A stretch of DNA of 64,000 nt, from positions 22,559 through 86,558 of the forward strand of contig JAQVXD010000007.1 of the NCBI GenBank assembly GCA_028709385.1, written 5' to 3'. Every line of letters starts with the position of its first letter. The stretch's first letter is position 1. The notes beneath the pieces were generated by a model. It searched no databases and was not told the origin of the DNA. It was given only the letters and a program-made list of their open reading frames with translations. The position numbers and the translations under genes are program-made. The DNA comes from Fermentimonas sp. (GTDB lineage: Bacteria; Bacteroidota; Bacteroidia; Bacteroidales; Dysgonomonadaceae). Positions 37,272-45,285 of this stretch are shown piece after piece.

Positions 37272-39074
37272 ATGTATGACATCCGAAATATCGCCATTAT
37301 CGCACACGTTGATCATGGTAAAACTACTCTGGTTGATAAAATGTTGCTGGCAGGACACCTTTTCAGAGATAACCAGCAGACAGATGAACTTATTCTCGAC
37401 AATAATGAGTTAGAGCGTGAGCGTGGTATCACTATTCTTTCCAAGAATGTTTCTATAAAATATGGTGACACAAAAATTAATATAATTGACACCCCGGGGC
37501 ACGCTGATTTTGGTGGAGAAGTAGAGCGAGTTCTAAATATGGCTGACGGTTGTTTAGTGGTTGTGGATGCTTTCGAAGGTCCTATGCCACAAACCAGGTT
37601 TGTACTTCAGAAAGCACTGGAAATCGGACTGAAACCTATATTGGTTATTAATAAAGTTGACAAACCAAATTGTCGCCCGGAAGAAGTCCAGGAAGAGGTT
37701 TTTGATTTGATGTTTAGTCTCGATGCAACAGAAGAACAACTGGATTTCCTTACTATATACGGCTCTGCAAAGCAGGGTTGGATGTCGGATGACTGGAAAA
37801 AACCTTCCGATAACATTATTCCGTTACTGGACGCAATTGTAAAACACATCCCGGCACCTAAAGTTCTTGAGGGCACACCACAGATGCTGATAACATCACT
37901 TGACTACTCAAACTATGTGGGCAGAATAGCAATTGGTCGTGTACACAGAGGCATTATCCAGAACAATAAAGATTATGCACTTTGCAAACGTGACGGGAGC
38001 ATAAAAAAGATCCGAATTAAAGAGCTGGATGTATTTGAAGGATTAGGCCGCAAAAAAGTAGATGAGGTTGGCTCAGGTGATATCTGCGCACTGGTTGGTA
38101 TTGAGGGTTTCGAAATTGGTGACACAATTACAGATATAGATAAACCGGATCCTCTTGATCCAATTGCAATTGATGAACCAACTATGTCGATGCTGTTCAC
38201 AATTAACAACTCACCTTTTTTCGGTCAGGATGGAAAATTTGTCACTTCAAGGCATATATACGAGCGATTAATGCTTGAACTTGACAAGAACCTTGCTCTG
38301 CGAGTGGAAGAGACTGACAGTTCAGACTCATGGATAGTTTACGGTCGCGGAGTACTGCATCTCTCTGTATTAATAGAAACAATGCGTCGCGAAGGTTACG
38401 AATTGCAGGTAGGACAGCCACAGGTAATCATTAAAGAGGTTGATGGAGAGAAACATGAACCGGTGGAACAGTTAACTATAAACCTTCCCGAAGAGTCAGC
38501 AAGTAAAATTATTGATATTGTAACACGCCGTAAGGGAGAACTCCTCACCATGGAAAGCAAAGGTGAGCGAATGCATATGGAGTTTATCGTACCTTCAAGA
38601 GGTATAATCGGACTTAACAATATTGTTCTCACTCTTTCTGCAGGTGAAGCAATTATGGCACACCGTTTCCTAGAGTTTCAGCCATGGAAAGGGGATATTG
38701 AGAAAAGACAGAATGGCTCTATTATTGCGGGGGAATCAGGTAATGCTTATGCTTATGCTCTGGATAAACTGCAAGACCGGGGACATTTCTTTATTTATCC
38801 TCAAACTGACGTATATGCGGGTCAGGTGGTTGGAGAGCAAAATAAAGAAGGCGATTTGGTGGTAAATGTAACCAAGTCTAAGAAACTTACAAATGTGCGC
38901 GCATCAGGAACAGACGATAAGGCACAGTTAGCTCCACCGATTATATTCAGCCTTGAAGAAGCTTTGGAGTATATAAAAGAGGATGAATATGTAGAAGTTA
39001 CACCTAAACATATGCGAATCAGAAAAATTCTACTTGATGAAAACGAACGTAAAAGAGCTTCAAAGAAATCGTAA
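37272..39074 (+). CDS. typA: Ribosome-associated GTPase TypA/BipA
   Basis: Translational GTPase of 600 residues that acts in 50S assembly and stress or low-temperature growth. Seen: G1 AHVDHGKTTL, G3 DTPGHADFGG, G4 NKVDK, domain II, and the TypA-specific C-terminal half (SRGIIGLNNI, then ALDKLQDRGHFFIYP and NVTKSKKLTNVRASGTD). The in-frame TTG at 37248 lies inside the promoter, so the ATG at 37272 is the start. The gene stands alone and ends in a strong two-way terminator. Confidence 0.96.
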   Translation: MYDIRNIAIIAHVDHGKTTLVDKMLLAGHLFRDNQQTDELILDNNELERERGITILSKNVSIKYGDTKINIIDTPGHADFGGEVERVLNMADGCLVVVDAFEGPMPQTRFVLQKALEIGLKPILVINKVDKPNCRPEEVQEEVFDLMFSLDATEEQLDFLTIYGSAKQGWMSDDWKKPSDNIIPLLDAIVKHIPAPKVLEGTPQMLITSLDYSNYVGRIAIGRVHRGIIQNNKDYALCKRDGSIKKIRIKELDVFEGLGRKKVDEVGSGDICALVGIEGFEIGDTITDIDKPDPLDPIAIDEPTMSMLFTINNSPFFGQDGKFVTSRHIYERLMLELDKNLALRVEETDSSDSWIVYGRGVLHLSVLIETMRREGYELQVGQPQVIIKEVDGEKHEPVEQLTINLPEESASKIIDIVTRRKGELLTMESKGERMHMEFIVPSRGIIGLNNIVLTLSAGEAIMAHRFLEFQPWKGDIEKRQNGSIIAGESGNAYAYALDKLQDRGHFFIYPQTDVYAGQVVGEQNKEGDLVVNVTKSKKLTNVRASGTDDKAQLAPPIIFSLEEALEYIKEDEYVEVTPKHMRIRKILLDENERKRASKKS

Positions 39075-39137
39075 TGAAAAGTTCACTAACGTTTTAAACT
39101 TAAAAAAAAACGTTTTAAGCATATAAACAGGCAACAA

Positions 39138-39177
39138 ATAAAATAGCCGGTTATTTAAAAATAACCGGCTATTTTAT
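39138..39177. terminator. Bidirectional terminator between typA and folE
   Basis: A perfect 19-bp stem (39138-39156 with 39159-39177) around AAAATAGCCGG and its complement, with A/T tracts on both arms. It serves the convergent typA (plus) and folE (minus) transcripts. Confidence 0.88.
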
Positions 39178-39231
39178 GTTTAGAATCCTGCTTTCTGATA
39201 GAATATTTTACTTGAACAGATTCTGAACCTC

Positions 39232-39807
39232 CTATTTCTTGATAAGATTTACAAACTCTTCCCTCGTTTTCTGTTCCCTGAATATACCGGTGAAATCTGA
39301 AGTTGTGGTAATAGAATTCTGCTTCTCTACTCCACGCATTTGCATACACATGTGCTGCGCTTCAATAACTACCATTACTCCCATTGGATTCAAAGTATTC
39401 TGAATACAATCCTTTATCTGAGTAGTAAGTCGCTCCTGAATTTGTAGTCTTCGTGCAAATACATCAACCACACGAGCTATCTTGCTTAGTCCGGTTACAT
39501 AACCATCTGGAATATAAGCTACGTGAGCTTTGCCAAAAAATGGAAGCATATGATGCTCACAAATTGAAAAAAAGTCGATATCTTTTACGATAACCATCTG
39601 ACGGTAATTCTCCTTAAACTGTGCTGAACGGAGAATCTCTTCCGGATTCTGCCAGTAACCTTTGGTGAGATATTGCATAGCCTTAGCTACTCTGTCGGGT
39701 GTTTTAATCAGACCTTCCCGTTCAGTATTTTCACCAAGCAGAGAGAGAATCTCTCTCATATGATCCGAAATTACGGTTTTGTTATATTCTAATTCTTCTG
39801 ATGACAT
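39232..39807 (-). CDS. folE: GTP cyclohydrolase I
   Basis: First enzyme of tetrahydrofolate synthesis, GTP to dihydroneopterin triphosphate. Seen in 191 residues: the zinc motif [19 protein letters not shown] with Cys and His ligands, [23 protein letters not shown], and the later zinc cysteine in [12 protein letters not shown]. It follows the SPOR gene after 18 bases and is the last gene of the DUF1599-DoxX-tpiA-SPOR-folE run. Confidence 0.96.
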   Translation of the reverse strand: MSSEELEYNKTVISDHMREILSLLGENTEREGLIKTPDRVAKAMQYLTKGYWQNPEEILRSAQFKENYRQMVIVKDIDFFSICEHHMLPFFGKAHVAYIPDGYVTGLSKIARVVDVFARRLQIQERLTTQIKDCIQNTLNPMGVMVVIEAQHMCMQMRGVEKQNSITTTSDFTGIFREQKTREEFVNLIKK

Positions 39808-39825
39808 TTGTTTTCTTTTTAGAGG

Positions 39826-40335
39826 TCAGTTGACAGCAATTTTCACTTCATCTACAACAATATACATTTCTCTTCCAAATGATGGAAAAGAGGCTCTTAA
39901 ATCCTGCATTACATGCTCTGCTTCTTCCCGAGTCTCAAAATTACCTACTCTAAGCCTCCAAAATGGTGATTCGAATAATACTACTGTCTCCTGATCAGGA
40001 TATAACTGATTGATCATGCTCTGTTTCCTGTTAGCTTCATCTCTCGAAGTACGCTGATTATTACCTGAGAAAGCCTGAATCTTGTAACCTCTCGTTTTGT
40101 AATACTGTACTGATCCGTCTCCGGTTGTATAAACAGTTCTGGGAGGACCCATCGGTCGGCCCAGTATATGAGTTATACTCTCATCCTGATATACTTTAAC
40201 ATCTCCTTTACCCTGAACATCAGAATTCAATTCTTCAAGGATCTCATTTTTTTGAAATGATGTCTGTGCATTACCGACTGCACTTAGCAGCAGTATTATA
40301 AACAAAAGTATTATATGGTTTTGGAAAAATTTCAT
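39826..40335 (-). CDS. SPOR-domain protein, secreted
   Basis: A 169-residue protein with a signal peptide (cleavage predicted after VGNA, leaving Gln) and a C-terminal SPOR domain (about residues 85-165: YKIQAFSGNNQRTSRDEA, PFWRLRVGNFETREEAE). SPOR domains bind denuded glycan strands of septal murein. An ORF start nine codons further upstream exists (40362), but it falls on the promoter element, so the ATG at 40335 is chosen. It lies between tpiA and folE. Confidence 0.85.
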   Translation of the reverse strand: MKFFQNHIILLFIILLLSAVGNAQTSFQKNEILEELNSDVQGKGDVKVYQDESITHILGRPMGPPRTVYTTGDGSVQYYKTRGYKIQAFSGNNQRTSRDEANRKQSMINQLYPDQETVVLFESPFWRLRVGNFETREEAEHVMQDLRASFPSFGREMYIVVDEVKIAVN

Positions 40336-40359
40336 GTTCTTTTTATCAATTACTTCGCA

Positions 40360-40367
40360 CAAAGATA
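40360..40367 (-). promoter_or_regulatory. Possible -7 element for SPOR-folE
   Basis: Minus-strand TATCTTTG, 24 bases before the ATG at 40335 and just beyond the tpiA hairpin. No matching TTG is seen. Confidence 0.4.
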
Positions 40368-40373
40368 AATAAA

Positions 40374-40402
40374 TACCACAGACTCAGTATGAATCTGTGG
40401 TA
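40374..40402 (-). terminator. Hairpin after tpiA, probable terminator
   Basis: TACCACAGA (40374-40382) pairs with TCTGTGGTA (40394-40402), 9 bp and an 11-base loop. It begins 28 bases after the tpiA stop; the following minus-strand TATTTATTTAT is only a weak T-tract. Confidence 0.5.
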
Positions 40403-40430
40403 AAATGTGTCGTAATATTCTGTTAAAGTG

Positions 40431-41186
40431 TTAAAACGCTTCAATTATCGGCATAAATTTATCCACGCTAAGTGAAGCTCCTCCAATTAACCCTCCATCT
40501 ACATCAGGATTTGAGAAAAGTTCTTTTGCATTACCGGCATTTGCGCTTCCTCCATATAGAATTGAGGTGTTATCTGCTATTTCCTTACCATATTTCTCAA
40601 CAAGGGTTTTACGGATGAATGCATGCATTTCCTGAGCCTGTTCAGGACTTGCAGTTTTTCCTGTTCCAATTGCCCAAACAGGTTCGTAAGCAAGAACTAT
40701 TTTGCTGAAATCCTCGGGTGAAAGTTCAAACAGTGATGCTTCGATCTGAGATTTTACTACTTCGAAATGTTTCTCAGATTCTCTTTCTTCTAAAACTTCA
40801 CCTATACAGAAAATTGGTGTCAGATCATTTTTCAGAGCCAGTAATACTTTTTCTTTAAGTATTTCAGGAGTCTCGTGATAGTATGCACGACGCTCACTGT
40901 GACCTAAGATAACATACTTAGCACCGGTTGAAGCAACCATTTCTGATGATACCTCTCCGGTATAAGCACCTGATTCTTTATCGGCACAGTTTTGTGCAGC
41001 AACACCTATTTTGTTTGTATCAACAGCCTCAGCTACGCTTGCAAGATGAATAAATGGTGTTCCCACAATCACATCACAATTCAAAGATTTACCCTTAAGG
41101 GCTTCGTTTAATTCTTTTGCCAGTTGAATACCTTCCTGAAGGTTTTTGTTCATTTTCCAGTTTCCTGCTACAATATTCTTTCTCAT
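40431..41186 (-). CDS. tpiA: Triosephosphate isomerase
   Basis: Glycolytic interconversion of dihydroxyacetone phosphate and glyceraldehyde 3-phosphate. Seen in 251 residues: AGNWKMNK with the active-site Lys, ILGHSERR with the catalytic His, [14 protein letters not shown] with the catalytic Glu, and the phosphate-binding [11 protein letters not shown] and GGLIGGASL. It follows the DoxX-like gene after 31 bases. Confidence 0.97.
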   Translation of the reverse strand: MRKNIVAGNWKMNKNLQEGIQLAKELNEALKGKSLNCDVIVGTPFIHLASVAEAVDTNKIGVAAQNCADKESGAYTGEVSSEMVASTGAKYVILGHSERRAYYHETPEILKEKVLLALKNDLTPIFCIGEVLEERESEKHFEVVKSQIEASLFELSPEDFSKIVLAYEPVWAIGTGKTASPEQAQEMHAFIRKTLVEKYGKEIADNTSILYGGSANAGNAKELFSNPDVDGGLIGGASLSVDKFMPIIEAF

Positions 41187-41217
41187 GCTTTTATAATTAA
41201 TTTGTTATTAATTTCAT

Positions 41218-42465
41218 TTATTTTTTTCTGTCCGTAACCTTAATAATTAACAAAGGTACAAAAAAGAGGATTAAAGAGATTAATATCTCTGTATCTTTTC
41301 CCGATTTTGTATCTCTATCAAACAGATTATCAGACGATGGAACTTTACTGTCATCCCATTTATTGATCACGGTTCCCTCTTTTATCAACATTAGTCCCGG
41401 ATTAGCCCTGATCATTGTTTTTAATGCCCTTTCATCAGCATGACAAAACTGTAATCCTGTATTGTGCTGAGCCTCCCATTCTCCCACTACATTTGAAGAA
41501 GATGCAGTAAGACAATAAAATGGATATCCGTTATCATCAGCATAATTTGCAATCTCAATAAACCTATCCAGATTTCTCAAATTCATTTTCTCAAGTGAGT
41601 ATGAAACCATTAAGAAAGTATGGGTAGTATCTGAAAGCACCAAGTCTGTAATATCTCCTCCAATATTCCATACGCCTGCCTCATCCTGATATAATGATTC
41701 TATTGCAAAATCTTCAATAGCAGGCTTTTCGCCCTCTTTTACAAGACGGGATTCCATATTAATAAATGTCCAAGTTGAATCATTCCATGGATAATCTGTC
41801 TCGGTAAACTCTTTCTCAACACCATCCTTACTGTAAATAAATACAGTTTCGAATATATCAGCTTTATCAGGATCCACAAACATCTGAGCCGGGATATTAG
41901 CTCCTATTTTATAAGGTCGGAAATCCATTATGGGCAGTCTGTAAGTATTATGAAGTGAAAATAACACACCATACAGTACAACAAGTATTGCTGTTAATGC
42001 TGCTGTTTTTGACGAAAATAACGGTGATATCTTTCTCCATTTAATAATAAGGAAAATTGTACCAGCAAGAAGTATGATATTCTTGTAAAATGTTTGCCAG
42101 TTACTTATAATCAGTGCATCACCAAAACAACCACAATCCTCAACCGGATTAGTTAATGCAATCCATAGGGTTAAGGGTGTAAAAAACGCCATAAACAACC
42201 CTAAAAGGTGGGTAGTGACTTTTCTGTATATTCCCAGTAGCAGAAATATTCCCAGTGCAAATTCAGCCACGACCATAAATATAGCTGCGGGCAATGCCAG
42301 TGAAAATAGTTCGGTTAGATTAAGAGTTATCAGGTAATCCTGTATTTTGTAGGTGAATCCAAGCGGATCTACGGCTTTCACAAAGCCGGAGAACGCGAAT
42401 GTAGCACCTACAATCACACGTGACAGTTCAACAACTATTTTATCAAATGTAATATTCTGTTTCAC
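41218..42465 (-). CDS. DoxX/MauE-like membrane protein of BT_3928 type
   Basis: A 415-residue inner-membrane protein of a Bacteroidota family without known function. Seen: four N-terminal helices of DoxX/MauE type (FSGFVKAVDPLGF, then EFALGIFLLLGIYRK), a CGCFGD motif in the third-to-fourth helix loop, a fifth helix near residue 155, a periplasmic domain with TFLMVSYSLEKMN and two lone cysteines (FYCLTAS, LQFCHADE) resembling a thioredoxin fold without CXXC, and a last helix at the C-terminus (ILISLILFFVPLLIIKV). The start is GTG; no ATG is available before the first helix. It lies between DUF1599 and tpiA. Confidence 0.82.
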   Translation of the reverse strand: MKQNITFDKIVVELSRVIVGATFAFSGFVKAVDPLGFTYKIQDYLITLNLTELFSLALPAAIFMVVAEFALGIFLLLGIYRKVTTHLLGLFMAFFTPLTLWIALTNPVEDCGCFGDALIISNWQTFYKNIILLAGTIFLIIKWRKISPLFSSKTAALTAILVVLYGVLFSLHNTYRLPIMDFRPYKIGANIPAQMFVDPDKADIFETVFIYSKDGVEKEFTETDYPWNDSTWTFINMESRLVKEGEKPAIEDFAIESLYQDEAGVWNIGGDITDLVLSDTTHTFLMVSYSLEKMNLRNLDRFIEIANYADDNGYPFYCLTASSSNVVGEWEAQHNTGLQFCHADERALKTMIRANPGLMLIKEGTVINKWDDSKVPSSDNLFDRDTKSGKDTEILISLILFFVPLLIIKVTDRKK

Positions 42466-42499
42466 CTGATTTAAATCCTGTTGTAGTGTTTATCTATAA

Positions 42500-43078
42500 T
42501 TAGATTTGTAGTATCTGTGCCAGATTTCTCATGCCATCTTCAGGAAAATGAAGTTTTATCAATCCAAAAATCGCATAATTAATCATATCCATATAATTAG
42601 CATCAACTCCTTCAGATATCAGGGTCTGTCCGTCGTTACTCTCAATCTCTTTTGTCCGGTAAATTTTCATAAGGATCAGATCAGTATAAGAGCTGACTCT
42701 CATACTTCTCCATGCTTCATCATAGTCATGATTCTTAGCATACATCAGTTGCTTAGTCTCTTCAAGAAATCCGTCATACAGCTCAAGAGCTTTCTCATTT
42801 GTTATATCTACCGTATCAGCAAAACCCAATTCAAGCTGTATCAGTCCGATTATTCCATAATTCACTATAGCAATAAACTCTGGAAATACCCCTTCATCAA
42901 CCATTTTCTCCTTTTTAGTTTCCAGAGTACGGATCCTGTTTGCTTTAATAAATATCTGATCGGTAACTGAAGTTGGCCGCAAAATACGCCAAGAAGCACC
43001 GTAATCATGCAATTTACGTGCAAAGATGTCTCGACATAAACCTGCTACTTCGTCGAACTGATTGTTGGTAACATTCAT
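42500..43078 (-). CDS. DUF1599 protein with an internal duplication
   Basis: A 192-residue protein of the DUF1599 (nucleotide-modification-associated domain 1) family. Two repeats are plain to see: the first has KLHDYGASWRILRPTSVTDQIFIKANRIRTLE then INYGIIGLIQLE in shortened form (HDYGASW, TDQIFIKANRIRTLE), the second NHDYDEAWRSMR, TDLILMKIYRTKEIE and INYAIFGLIKL. Function is unknown. It is the first gene of the run down to folE; the DoxX-like gene follows after 34 bases. Confidence 0.85.
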   Translation of the reverse strand: MNVTNNQFDEVAGLCRDIFARKLHDYGASWRILRPTSVTDQIFIKANRIRTLETKKEKMVDEGVFPEFIAIVNYGIIGLIQLELGFADTVDITNEKALELYDGFLEETKQLMYAKNHDYDEAWRSMRVSSYTDLILMKIYRTKEIESNDGQTLISEGVDANYMDMINYAIFGLIKLHFPEDGMRNLAQILQI

Positions 43079-43118
43079 TGGATTTCTCTATTTTATTTTT
43101 TAACGTAAAACAACCTAA

Positions 43119-43144
43119 CAAAGATAAACAAAAAAAAGGTACAA
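43119..43144 (-). promoter_or_regulatory. Predicted promoter of the DUF1599-folE run
   Basis: Minus-strand TATCTTTG (43126-43119) lies 40 bases before the ATG at 43078. A TTG (43144-43142) is 15 bases upstream and falls inside the terminator of the preceding M23 gene. Confidence 0.45.
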
Positions 43145-43167
43145 GTTTGTTATACTGTACCTTTTTT
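43132..43167 (-). terminator. Rho-independent terminator of the M23/LysM gene
   Basis: AAAAAAGGTACA (43132-43143) pairs perfectly with TGTACCTTTTTT (43156-43167), loop of 12 bases, ending in a T-tract on the minus strand, 25 bases after the gene. Confidence 0.85.
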
Positions 43168-43192
43168 AAGACTAAAGCTGACTATTGTTCTT

Positions 43193-44215
43193 TTATGATA
43201 CACGTATAGATTTACCTACACGTAATACTGTTTTTGATGTCATATTATTTAGAGTACATAACTTGCTTACGCTGGTTCCATATCGCTTGGAAATTGCGCC
43301 TAAAGTATCCCCTTTCTTAATTCTGTGATACTGCACTTCACCTGATACAAACTTATTGGTTTCTGCGGCCGGCTCTCTGTACTTATTACTGTCGGCAGTT
43401 GTTTTAATCACTGATCTGCTACTTGAATTTGTCTTATTGTAACTTGAATTAGTAACTAGGTACTCATCCTGATGTACCGTCTTACTGGGGAAATCAATAA
43501 TAAAATTGGGATTTATAGGTTTACCCAAAAAGCGGGTTTCAAAATGAAGGTGTGAACCAAATGAACGTCCAGTGTTTCCTGCAAGTCCGATCGGCTGTCC
43601 GGATTTCACAAAATCATTCTCATCAACTAAAAACTTTGATAGGTGTCCGTAGACCGTCTCAAGACCATTCACATGCCTTATAACCAAGTAATAGCCGTAG
43701 CCTCTTCCCTCAAAACTCTTAACTCTGATTTTACCGTCAAAAGCAGCATAGATTGTGTCTCCGGTTTGTGCTTTTATATCAATACCATAATGATAACGGC
43801 GACTTCCTCTTCGTCCAAAGTTGGAGGTCATATGTCCGTCAGCAGGCATTGTAAAATTGTCAAGATCTACTATAAATGTATCAGGAGCATTTTTCAGACT
43901 GCCATACATGTTGACATATCTGTTTTCCCACATCCCTCCGTACAAATCATCGGCGGGAATATCGTTTGGGTTGAATTCTTCCCTCTGTTCTTCGGCTTCA
44001 TCCAGTACAGACAGGTCCAGCTTAAGCTTAAGGCCGTCAGCAAAAAGCCCCGGCTGTTCGGTTAAATTTGAACTATGTACCTGTTTATAATTAATTTCCG
44101 GTCTGTTTTTTTCTGCAGAATCCTGATTAACTTGTGAGAATGAGTTTAATGAAACAAACATCAAGGTTGCCGGTAATAAAACTCTTGCTTTTAAAAACAA
44201 ATTATATATCTCCAT
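43193..44215 (-). CDS. M23 metallopeptidase with C-terminal LysM domain
   Basis: A secreted murein endopeptidase-like protein of 340 residues. Seen: signal peptide ending NSFS followed by Gln, a long linker, an M23 (LytM) domain with zinc motif YHYGIDIKAQ, GNTGRSFGSHLHFE, and a LysM repeat at the end (YHRIKKGDTLGAISKRYGTSV). All the zinc-site residues seem present, so it may be an active DD-endopeptidase or a divisome-type activator. It follows ndk after 50 bases and ends in a strong terminator. Confidence 0.92.
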   Translation of the reverse strand: MEIYNLFLKARVLLPATLMFVSLNSFSQVNQDSAEKNRPEINYKQVHSSNLTEQPGLFADGLKLKLDLSVLDEAEEQREEFNPNDIPADDLYGGMWENRYVNMYGSLKNAPDTFIVDLDNFTMPADGHMTSNFGRRGSRRYHYGIDIKAQTGDTIYAAFDGKIRVKSFEGRGYGYYLVIRHVNGLETVYGHLSKFLVDENDFVKSGQPIGLAGNTGRSFGSHLHFETRFLGKPINPNFIIDFPSKTVHQDEYLVTNSSYNKTNSSSRSVIKTTADSNKYREPAAETNKFVSGEVQYHRIKKGDTLGAISKRYGTSVSKLCTLNNMTSKTVLRVGKSIRVS

Positions 44216-44265
44216 CGATACCTTGTTTTATATCAAATTTCATATAAATACTTTTTTTATAGCAA

Positions 44266-44727
44266 TTAATATTCATCATTAGCGTATATATTCTGAATCA
44301 TTAATTGCGGATAATTAAAGATTTCGTCTGCAGTAAAAAAGCGTGATAACTCGATTTGTGCTGTTTCATCAGAATCAGATGCATGTACAATATTTTCCTG
44401 AACACTGATACTATAATCACCCCGAATTGTGCCCGGTTGAGCATCTCTCCCATTTGTTGACCCGGTAATTTTTCTTACAACATTTACCGCATCTACACCT
44501 TTAAGCGCCATTACAATCACAGGACTTACCTGCATTGAATCTTTTATGCGTCCGTAGAAAGGTTTTTCAACTAAATGAGAATAGTGTACTTTAAGCACTT
44601 CATCGGTCAGGTTAATCATTTTCATTCCTACAATCTGGAGGCCCTTTTTTTCGAACCGGGAAATCACTTCTCCCAGTATTCCACGCTGAACAGCGGAGGG
44701 TTTCAGAATTACTAATGTTACCTGCAT
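44266..44727 (-). CDS. ndk: Nucleoside diphosphate kinase
   Basis: Transfers phosphate from NTPs to NDPs to balance nucleotide pools. Seen in 153 residues: the N-terminal TLVILKPSAVQRG, RITGSTNGRDA-type region (KITGSTNGRDAQPGTIRGDY), and the phosphorylated histidine in NIVHASDS. The M23 gene follows on the same strand. Confidence 0.95.
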   Translation of the reverse strand: MQVTLVILKPSAVQRGILGEVISRFEKKGLQIVGMKMINLTDEVLKVHYSHLVEKPFYGRIKDSMQVSPVIVMALKGVDAVNVVRKITGSTNGRDAQPGTIRGDYSISVQENIVHASDSDETAQIELSRFFTADEIFNYPQLMIQNIYANDEY

Positions 44728-45285
44728 TGAATTAAAACTACTACTTATTAACTTTTTTATTACAGATTTTTTTCCTTAATCGATTCCAAAGTAAACTTTT
44801 TATTATTTCAACTCCAAATTATCTGCTAGATTTTTTTACTTAAGAAAAGTGATAAGACTGTTCAATATCATCATATATCTCTGATATACTATCTCTTAAC
44901 TCAAAACATGTTATATAACACATTTTGTTGAAATTAAGTTCATTATAGTTTTATTAAACTGAACTTTTTAAATAATCATATTAAGTATGACTGATTTATG
45001 TTTTATTATTTAGATTATCCTTTGCGCTCAAGATCTAAAAGAGTTAAATCGAGATAATTATTAATTAAAAGAATTTGACTTGGAACCCGAGTTATGTTTG
45101 CAATAAAAATTGTGTAAAGAAAGGTATCGCTAAAGTGCACAGTAATTCACTTTTTTTAATAAGAAAGACTTAATATCCCATCAAAACAGACAATCGTATA
45201 AAGAGAATTAAGTATCTTTGTCCCACTTTTTATAGTAAATCTGTAAGATTCAGGTTAATGCCATGAATCAAAACTAAAAAGAAAA
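44728..45285. other. Long divergent intergenic region with unexplained structure
   Basis: 558 bases without a supported gene, very AT-rich. Contents: a 12-bp perfect palindrome TGTTATATAACA (44909-44920); a bulged hairpin AAGTTC...GAACTT (44936-44966) with an inner AGTTT/AAACT stem, running into T5 on the plus strand; and a weak AAAGTG/CACTTT hairpin with a T-run near 45133-45157. The DUF2723 promoter lies at the right end. Confidence 0.5.
45213..45220 (+). promoter_or_regulatory. Predicted -7 element of the DUF2723 gene
   Basis: TATCTTTG followed by TCCC matches the consensus 65 bases before the ATG at 45286. No TTG lies at the normal distance. Confidence 0.45.

Noticed and set aside
39138..39177. 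Long palindrome as a possible attachment or recombination site
   Set aside because: Its A/T-tract arms and place between convergent genes fit a two-way terminator; no integrase or mobile gene is near.
45133..45157. AAAGTG/CACTTT hairpin with T-run as a terminator
   Set aside because: Only six base pairs and no upstream plus-strand gene; kept only as a remark in the intergenic entry.
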